Part shown: piece by piece, positions 1 to 4,231 of the stretch
Position numbering within the stretch: the stretch's first letter is position 1
Layout: each line of letters starts with the position of its first letter
Source of the DNA: Clostridiales bacterium
GTDB taxonomy: Bacteria > Bacillota > Clostridia > Tissierellales > Sedimentibacteraceae
Assembly: GCA_003457065.1 (NCBI GenBank)
Contig: DMJQ01000124.1
Coordinates: 15,569 to 21,899 of the forward strand
Length of the DNA stretch: 6,331 bases
Direction: 5' to 3'
The notes under the pieces: model-generated
Database searches by the model: none
The model's input: the letters and a program-made list of their open reading frames with translations, nothing else
What the model was told of the DNA's origin: nothing
Translations under genes and position numbers: made by a program

Positions 1-995
1 CAAGGAACATCCACTATTACATAATCGGCCTTTCCCGCCAAAGATTCATCAAAAGCAGCGGCATCGCTTGCTTCCGTTTTTACTGTTGTTATGCCAAGCC
101 TGCTTGCTTCATTTTCAATCAGTGACAACTTTCCCGGGTAAATGTCCCTGCTCAATATTTTTCCCGTATTGTTCATTATTTCAGCGGCATTCAGAGACTT
201 GCCTCCCGGCGCCGCGCACATATCAACAATAAAACTGCCTTCCGCCGGATTTAATATCTGCCCTGCAAGCATGGAGCTTTCGCTTTGAACAGAAAAAAAA
301 CCGTTCCTGTATTCTTCCGTCTTATCTATCTCAAATGGATTCTCCAGTATTATTCCCTTATCTGCAAATCTGCATTTGTGTGCCTTGATTCCCTGCTGTT
401 CAAAAAGTTTTATAAGTTCGTCTCTCACAATCTTTATAGTGTTAACCCTTATTTCCAGAGGAGCTTCCTCATTGTTTGCTGCGAGGGCTTCTTCAACCAA
501 ATCCTTTCCGAACTGGCGTTTCCACCTTCTGACCAGCTCTTTAGGATATGAATATTTTACGCTCAAATAATCATCAAAGGGTAGCCTGCTCATTTTGTTA
601 ATCAGTTCATCCTTATTCCTCAATATGTTCCTCAGAACCGCATTCGCAAATTTTGAAGCTCTTATGTTCCCCTTGTCCTTAATATATTGTACGCTTTCAT
701 TCACTACAATATTCTCATGTGATTTATCCAGGAAAAATAATTGATACACAGCCAGTCTCAGCACAGTCAGGACGTCTATTTCCATTTTCTTAGTCTTGGT
801 TTTAGACATTTCGTTTATAATCCAGTCTATGAAAATTAAATTTTCAACAACTCCCAGCACAGATTTTCTGTAAAGCAGCAAGTACCTGTGAGCGACGTTT
901 TTCATGTCGTTATTAATGACTATGTTGGAATATGATTTGTCCTTAAATATTTTTTTCAGTGTTTCTATTGCCTGTGTCCTGTAACTGTTATCCAT
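1..995 (-). CDS. rsmB: 16S rRNA (cytosine-C5)-methyltransferase RsmB, C-terminus beyond window
   Basis: An open frame of 331 complete codons runs from an ATG at 995 to the left edge without a stop, so the 3' end is missing. RsmB (Sun/Fmu) methylates C967 (E. coli numbering) of 16S rRNA using S-adenosylmethionine. Residues 1 to about 130 form the NusB-like RNA-binding domain, recognisable by VNESVQYIK and FANAVLRNILRN near 98-126. The Rossmann methyltransferase domain follows: motif I DMCAAPGGKS (258-267) binds the cofactor, SRDIYPGKLSLIE (282-294) is the next strand and helix, and DVPC of motif IV is cut at the window edge inside the cysteine codon. About 100 residues are expected to be missing, including the motif VI catalytic cysteine. 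The start is supported by an AGAGG ribosome binding site at 1001-1005, five bases upstream. The usual neighbour fmt is 1.8 kb upstream rather than adjacent, and the gene has its own likely promoter. Identification is firm. Confidence 0.95.
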   Translation of the reverse strand, partial: MDNSYRTQAIETLKKIFKDKSYSNIVINNDMKNVAHRYLLLYRKSVLGVVENLIFIDWIINEMSKTKTKKMEIDVLTVLRLAVYQLFFLDKSHENIVVNESVQYIKDKGNIRASKFANAVLRNILRNKDELINKMSRLPFDDYLSVKYSYPKELVRRWKRQFGKDLVEEALAANNEEAPLEIRVNTIKIVRDELIKLFEQQGIKAHKCRFADKGIILENPFEIDKTEEYRNGFFSVQSESSMLAGQILNPAEGSFIVDMCAAPGGKSLNAAEIMNNTGKILSRDIYPGKLSLIENEASRLGITTVKTEASDAAAFDESLAGKADYVIVDVP

Positions 996-1057
996 AATTG
1001 CCTCTATCTTATAATTTAACATTTTTGTTTATTATTTTTAATAATTAAACATTTTTT

Positions 1058-1086
1058 ATTATATCATTATTATATCCAAATAACAA
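1058..1086 (-). promoter_or_regulatory. Probable sigma-A promoter of rsmB with extended -10
   Basis: Read on the minus strand, a -35 box TTGTTA (1081-1086) is followed by a 17-base spacer and a perfect -10 box TATAAT (1058-1063). The spacer ends in TGA, which gives the extended -10 form TGATATAAT. Transcription should begin near 1051, leaving a leader of about 55 bases before the rsmB start at 995. No riboswitch or attenuator fold is apparent in that short leader. The region is very AT-rich, so TATAAT-like words are common by chance; what raises confidence is the combination of exact spacing, TG extension and position in front of a gene that lies beyond a terminator. Confidence 0.6.
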
Positions 1087-1450
1087 AGAGATTTTATTCT
1101 TAACATTATAATTTATACCGAAAAATCTTTAAATAATAAAAATAAAGCCCGACAATTTCAATTACCCCTTGAGAATTGCCAGGATTTTAATTCCATATAT
1201 TAATTACGATAAATATTCATTGCATAAAACATTTCTTACCGGCTCCTGTTAACGAGCAGCAGTTAAACTCAATTATTCTTTTGCATTGCTGTTTTTCAAA
1301 TCCATAATACTTCTTTAAAAGAATACCATATTTTACAAGCTTTTGCAGTCGATTGCAAGGCAAGCATTTGTTAATATTGGAGATTTAAGAATATCTACAT
1401 ATACAGTTGCAGTTAATAAATACGGCATTATAGATTTTAAAAGAAATGTA

Positions 1451-1576
1451 TTAGGAATACAGCAGGAGATTAGGAGAAATCTTTACTGATATTACAACAT
1501 CTGCAATACCAATTAAAATCAACATAAGCAACGCTTTTTTCAAGTAATCAATTAAGTCAATCAATATTTTTTTCAT
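1451..1576 (-). CDS. Possible 41-residue hydrophobic peptide, doubtful
   Basis: A short ATG-started frame inside the spacer would encode 41 residues. It begins MKKILIDLIDYLKK, continues with a hydrophobic stretch (ALLMLILIGIADVVISV, about residues 15-31) able to span a membrane once, and ends in a short tail. The motif GGTGG lies four bases upstream of the ATG, an acceptable but closely spaced ribosome binding site. No strong promoter was seen upstream and no homologous family is recognised. Such peptides can be type I toxins or small membrane regulators, but hydrophobic short frames also arise often in AT-rich DNA. I treat it as a candidate only. Confidence 0.22.
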   Translation of the reverse strand: MKKILIDLIDYLKKALLMLILIGIADVVISVKISPNLLLYS

Positions 1577-2016
1577 AATTCCACCATATATGTGCTTTCA
1601 TTTATGTTAACTATACTGACTGCCCGTTTATATAAAGGATATTTATATGCATATAAGAATCAATAGAGCGATACTAACCACTGTACTCTCACTACATTTC
1701 ATTGCAGGCAGTTCAATAGAAATTACACATGCATATTAAGCACCTGAGTTAATAAGCACCATATTACATATAAAATACTACCATATTTTGCAAATTTACA
1801 ATCGTTTTCAGCAAAAAATCATCATGTAATCCCTAATATAAATCTTGCATACAACTTATTTCCTGCCTGCCATTAATCTTCTATGTTTTATCCCAAATCA
1901 ATTCAGCTCTATGTGTGCCTCTGATTTTAATTATCCGTCATAAAATACAAGCTCCGTAATATATTGAATATATCAGACAATGCGGAAACAAATGATAGAA
2001 TAAATATTCATTACTG

Positions 2017-2049
2017 CTTTCATGAAAGTATATTATATTTCAATATAAT
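2017..2049. repeat. Two adjacent AT-rich palindromes
   Basis: A perfect 12-base palindrome CTTTCATGAAAG (2017-2028) is followed three bases later by an 18-base inverted repeat (2032-2049) with 8-base arms ATTATATT and AATATAAT around a 2-base centre. They sit in the spacer between terminator and rsmB. They could be a protein binding site or simply chance in AT-rich DNA; no gene start lies close enough to assign an operator role. Confidence 0.4.
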
Positions 2050-2184
2050 GACTTTTTTAAAAATAATTAATTTTTTCATTGAAATGCAACCCTTGTTAAT
2101 TTTCGTTATTCTTGAGCATTTATATTCAAATTTTATATTTGTATACAATGATGTTTTATCTTTTGTTACTCCTTTTAATTTTTT

Positions 2185-2225
2185 ACATAAAAATTAACCG
2201 CCAAAACAAGCACTTTGACGGTTAA
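2185..2225 (-). terminator. Intrinsic terminator of the priA-def-fmt-DUF4160 transcript
   Basis: Arms 2214-2225 and 2194-2205 form a 12-pair stem around an 8-base loop. On the minus strand the single non-Watson-Crick position is a G-U pair, and the stem runs into TTTTTATG as the U-tract. On the plus strand the same position would be an A-C mismatch and no U-tract follows. The sequence is therefore built to stop minus-strand transcription. It starts 29 bases after the DUF4160 stop codon and closes the operon, separating it from rsmB. Confidence 0.85.
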
Positions 2226-2254
2226 AGTATTCAAATGATAATTTAGAATAAATA

Positions 2255-2533
2255 CTAACAATAAAATTTTATTTCATTAACTTTAAAATGTTCTTTCCAT
2301 GCATCGCATATTAAAAAGTATTGGGCAGCGATAATTTCTAATAATTCATTCAACTCACTTGTTGGAATTCTTGAACTATTGTTTGCAACAATATACCCTT
2401 CGACTTTTGTTATCCAAATCTTAGTCGAATTAGCTGTTGGTTTCCCTTTTCCTACATGTACATGAAGGGGTTCGTCATTTTCATTCGACCAAAAGAAAAC
2501 TTTATAACTTCCAACTTGAAAAAGACTATGCAA
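2255..2533 (-). CDS. DUF4160 family protein
   Basis: The product is 92 residues if translation starts at the TTG at 2531-2533. Signature features of DUF4160 are visible: the early segment FQVGSYKVFFWSNEND, the histidine motif EPLHVHV (H24 and H26), then KGKPTANSTKIWI and a C-terminal helix ELNELLEIIAAQYFLICDAWKEHF, with the ending IKFYC. The molecular function of this family is not established; members are often found in small gene pairs and are sometimes suggested to be parts of toxin-antitoxin-like modules, but I know of no proof. In-frame ATGs at 2548 and 2578 would add 5 or 15 residues. The TTG is preferred because GGGGGA lies seven bases before it, homologs as I recall begin close to FxxGSY, and it would overlap by eight bases the original stop of the upstream gene. 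It is the last gene before the terminator. Confidence 0.85.
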   Translation of the reverse strand: MHSLFQVGSYKVFFWSNENDEPLHVHVGKGKPTANSTKIWITKVEGYIVANNSSRIPTSELNELLEIIAAQYFLICDAWKEHFKVNEIKFYC

Positions 2534-2597
2534 TTTTAATTCCCCCATTTTCAGCATATTTAAATAACAAATGAGCATTATTTTTTAATAATTCTTC
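2526..2597 (-). pseudogene. Out-of-frame 3' tail of the upstream small gene
   Basis: Directly after a run of five T (minus strand, 2598-2602) another frame stays open for 23 codons to a TAG at 2526-2528. It reads EELL, then NNAHLLFKYAENGG, then IKIA. This matches my memory of the C-terminus of the same small-protein family encoded by 2585-2794, whose homologs end in a similar AHLLYKYAENGG-like segment. Adding one T to the run would join the frames into a protein of about 89 residues. Its stop would then overlap the DUF4160 TTG start by eight bases, a typical coupled arrangement. The present sequence is therefore best explained by a one-base deletion, real or a sequencing error. Confidence 0.65.
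2541..2546 (-). promoter_or_regulatory. Ribosome binding site deciding the DUF4160 start
   Basis: GGGGGA on the minus strand can pair with the 16S anti-Shine-Dalgarno end, with one G-U pair. It stands seven bases before the TTG at 2533, whereas the in-frame ATG at 2548 overlaps it and has no site of its own. This favours the TTG start. Confidence 0.5.
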
Positions 2598-2794
2598 AAA
2601 AATGCTATTTCTTCATCTGAAAATCCTTCACGCTTAATCCAATTATAAGACGGCAACGAACATCTTGCCATGTCAAATCCATCTTCTGTCGGTCGCTCAA
2701 AATGTACATCAATACACTTTTCTCCAATTTCTTCGAGTATATGAGAATGTACAATTTCTGTTCCATCTGCTAAAACTATATATGGGTACATCAT
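2585..2794 (-). CDS. Small protein of unknown function, C-terminally truncated by frameshift
   Basis: The frame encodes 69 residues from the ATG at 2792-2794. A TTG eight codons upstream is open, but GGAAGGTG at 2801-2808 points to the ATG pair at 2789-2794. The protein is compact and acidic, with YPYIVLADGTEIVHSH at the N-terminus, IDVHFERPTEDGFDMARC in the middle and LPSYNWIKREGFSDEEIAF near the end. I recall similar small uncharacterised proteins in Clostridia but know no function. There is no signal peptide or membrane segment. It ends abruptly after FLKNY, while the family's usual last helix is found in another frame (2526-2597). It lies 33 bases behind fmt with no terminator between, so it is probably transcribed with fmt, and it precedes a DUF4160 gene with which it seems to form a pair. 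The truncated product may be unstable or inactive. Confidence 0.7.
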   Translation of the reverse strand: MMYPYIVLADGTEIVHSHILEEIGEKCIDVHFERPTEDGFDMARCSLPSYNWIKREGFSDEEIAFLKNY

Positions 2795-2800
2795 TTCTAT

Positions 2801-2808
2801 CACCTTCC
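2801..2808 (-). promoter_or_regulatory. Ribosome binding site of the small gene at 2585-2794
   Basis: GGAAGGTG on the minus strand lies six to eight bases before the ATG at 2794. It overlaps the codons that would follow the alternative TTG start at 2818, so it argues for the shorter protein. Confidence 0.65.
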
Positions 2809-2827
2809 ATACTATCAATAACTTTTC

Positions 2828-3757
2828 TCAGTTCAGCGAGATATGCTCCGGAAAGTTGTTGCCTCTCAAATAGGCATCAACCTTCATTTTCTTTTTTCCG
2901 GGCATCTGGATTTCTTTGATTATTAAGGTTCCATTGCCTGCTGCAACGTAAATTCCGTCGTCTTCTGCTTTAATTATATATCCCGGGCTGTAATCGGTTT
3001 TTTCGTCCGTGTATGAGGCTTCATAAACCTTGACGGACTTGTCGTCCATCGTAAAATATGCTGTAGGCCACGGAGACAGTCCTCTGATTAAGTTATGAAT
3101 GCTCTTTGCATCAGCGTTCCAGTTTATCTTACGATTTTCGTTATTAAACATCGGAGCATAGTCAGAAAGTGAATCATCCTGCTTTTCCGGAACTATTTCA
3201 CTTTTTTCCAGCTTATCCAGTGTTTCAATTAAAAGGTCCGCGCCCTTGTACATCAATATATCGTGGAGTTCTCCAACATTCATATCTTCGGTTATTTCAA
3301 CCTCGGTTTTTAAAAGCATGTCCCCCGTATCAAGACCCACATCCATTTTCATGGTTGTAACTCCTGTCTTGGTTTCACCATTAATAATTGACCAGTTCAG
3401 CGGCGCAGCTCCCCTCAGTTTCGGCAGCAGCGATGCGTGTACGTTTATGCATCCGTACTTTGGAAGTTCAAGGATTTCTCTGCTCAATATCTGCCCGTAT
3501 GCTACAACGACTATTACATCCGGATTGTACTGTTTAAGAACCTGAATGTTTTCCTGTTTCTTTATTTTATCCGGCTGAAAAACTGGAAGCCTTAGCTGTT
3601 CGGCAGCTTCTTTAACCTCTGATTTTTTTAACTTTTTTCCTCTTCCGGAAGGTTTGTCAGGCTGAGTCACTACAAGCTTTATTTCATGCCCGTTTTCATG
3701 AAGATTTTTAAGAGTCGGCACTGCAAATTCCGGTGTTCCCATAAAAATAACGTTCAT
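2828..3757 (-). CDS. fmt: Methionyl-tRNA formyltransferase
   Basis: Fmt transfers a formyl group from 10-formyltetrahydrofolate to the amino group of Met on initiator tRNA in the cytoplasm, preparing it for translation initiation. The product has 309 residues, normal for the family. The N-terminal domain starts MNVIFMGTPEFAVPTL. The basic tRNA-contacting loop QPDKPSGRGKKLK is at 32-44. The active site shows N105 and H107 with the SLLP folate-binding motif (109-112), and D143 in GLDTGD, corresponding to N106, H108 and D144 of E. coli. The C-terminal OB-fold domain begins around IRGLSPWPTAYF (224-235). The ATG at 3757 has AGGTGA at 3761-3766. The gene follows def after 17 bases, the common functional pairing. 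It appears intact. Confidence 0.98.
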   Translation of the reverse strand: MNVIFMGTPEFAVPTLKNLHENGHEIKLVVTQPDKPSGRGKKLKKSEVKEAAEQLRLPVFQPDKIKKQENIQVLKQYNPDVIVVVAYGQILSREILELPKYGCINVHASLLPKLRGAAPLNWSIINGETKTGVTTMKMDVGLDTGDMLLKTEVEITEDMNVGELHDILMYKGADLLIETLDKLEKSEIVPEKQDDSLSDYAPMFNNENRKINWNADAKSIHNLIRGLSPWPTAYFTMDDKSVKVYEASYTDEKTDYSPGYIIKAEDDGIYVAAGNGTLIIKEIQMPGKKKMKVDAYLRGNNFPEHISLN

Positions 3758-3774
3758 AATTCACCTATTATCCA

Positions 3775-4221
3775 CTATTTGTTTTTAACCCTATCTATAA
3801 ATAATATTCCGTCCAGATGATCTATCTCATGGCATATGCATCTTGCCAGAATTCCTTCTGCATCCAGAGTGACTTGTTTTCCGTTTTCGTCAGTGTATTC
3901 GACTGTAACATTCATTGGTCTTCTGACGATTCCCTTAGTTTCTGGAACGCTCAGGCACCCTTCCTGCCCCACCTGTTCTCCCGACTGGTTTTTAATTTCA
4001 GGATTTATCATTTTATATACATTGCCGTCTTCCACATCTATGACAATCGCACGCTTTAAAATTCCGACCTGTGGTCCGGCAAGTCCCACACCTTCATTTT
4101 CATACATTGTTTCAACCATGTCATTTAGAAGTGTTCTTATTTTATCATCTACGACACTTATTTTCCTGCTTTTCTTTCTTAGTATTTCGTCTCCCTCATA
4201 CCTTAAATTTCTTAAAGCCAT
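3775..4221 (-). CDS. def: Peptide deformylase
   Basis: Def removes the N-formyl group from new proteins, reversing the mark placed by Fmt, and is a cytoplasmic Fe2+/Zn2+ hydrolase acting at the ribosome exit. The product has 148 residues, typical of the shorter deformylases. All three motifs are present: motif I GVGLAGPQVG (44-53, with Q51; the usual second alanine is a glycine), motif II EGCLSVP (87-93, with metal ligand C89) and motif III HEIDH (131-135, with ligands H131 and H135 and catalytic E132). The short C-terminus ending in IDRVKNK lacks any extension. The ATG at 4221 is served by a perfect AGGAGG at 4226-4231, which contains the first part of the priA stop codon, so translation of def is likely coupled to priA. 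Confidence 0.98.
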   Translation of the reverse strand: MALRNLRYEGDEILRKKSRKISVVDDKIRTLLNDMVETMYENEGVGLAGPQVGILKRAIVIDVEDGNVYKMINPEIKNQSGEQVGQEGCLSVPETKGIVRRPMNVTVEYTDENGKQVTLDAEGILARCICHEIDHLDGILFIDRVKNK

Positions 4222-4225
4222 ATAT

Positions 4226-4231
4226 CCTCCT
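4226..4231 (-). promoter_or_regulatory. def ribosome binding site overlapping the priA stop
   Basis: The minus strand reads TAGGAGG, so the priA TAG (4230-4232) shares two bases with AGGAGG. The spacing to the def ATG is four bases. Ribosomes finishing priA would be released exactly on the def site, which favours coupled translation. Confidence 0.8.

Larger units (their letters stand above)
1087..2184. other. AT-rich intergenic spacer without a convincing gene
   Basis: About 1.1 kb separates the rsmB promoter from the terminator of the fmt-side operon. G+C is clearly lower than in the flanking genes, by eye about a quarter to 30 percent. I read all six frames. The longest open stretches are 55 to 77 codons: 1964-2197 plus, 1319-1489 plus, 1217-1384 minus, and one on the minus strand around 2000-2190. 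None of these has a ribosome binding site before a standard start, and several overlap one another on opposite strands. At this composition a rough estimate predicts one or two frames of this size by chance. Decayed coding DNA cannot be excluded, but no protein family is recognisable. No tRNA, transposase, terminal inverted repeat or CRISPR repeat is visible. In many relatives this place between fmt and rsmB holds nothing, or a zinc metallopeptidase gene; no trace of the latter was found. Confidence 0.6.

Noticed and set aside
509..517. PriA residues (window numbering) KGFDFP instead of the common KGHDFP, and a changed loop after DEEH
   Set aside because: As far as I recall these are ordinary variants in Clostridia PriA, not a lesion; the residue numbers given are protein positions, and the DNA lies in 4230-6331.
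1217..1384. Minus-strand cysteine-rich open frame (CLPC, then NCCSLTGAGKKCF)
   Set aside because: Starts without ATG or ribosome binding site and matches no family I know; the cysteine content is odd, but the frame is short enough to be chance.
1319..1489. Plus-strand open frame of 56 codons with a coding-like appearance (contains STYTVAVNKYGIIDF)
   Set aside because: No ATG and no ribosome binding site; overlaps minus-strand frames; its length is within chance at this composition. A protein search would settle whether it is a gene remnant.
1737..1760. Direct repeat TAAGCACC, two copies 16 bases apart
   Set aside because: Only 8 bases, two copies, no flanking element; too weak for an attachment site or target duplication.
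1324..1789. Repeated word TACCATATTTT at 1324 and 1779
   Set aside because: An AT-rich 11-base word with only loose similarity around it; compatible with chance.
1964..2197. Plus-strand open frame of 77 codons starting with TTG
   Set aside because: No ribosome binding site, composition typical of AT-rich noncoding DNA (mostly F, I, L, N), an antisense frame of similar length, and its end runs into the terminator stem.
2816..2818. TTG as an upstream start for the small gene behind fmt
   Set aside because: It lies before the GGAAGGTG ribosome binding site, and the extra eight residues would be encoded by that site.
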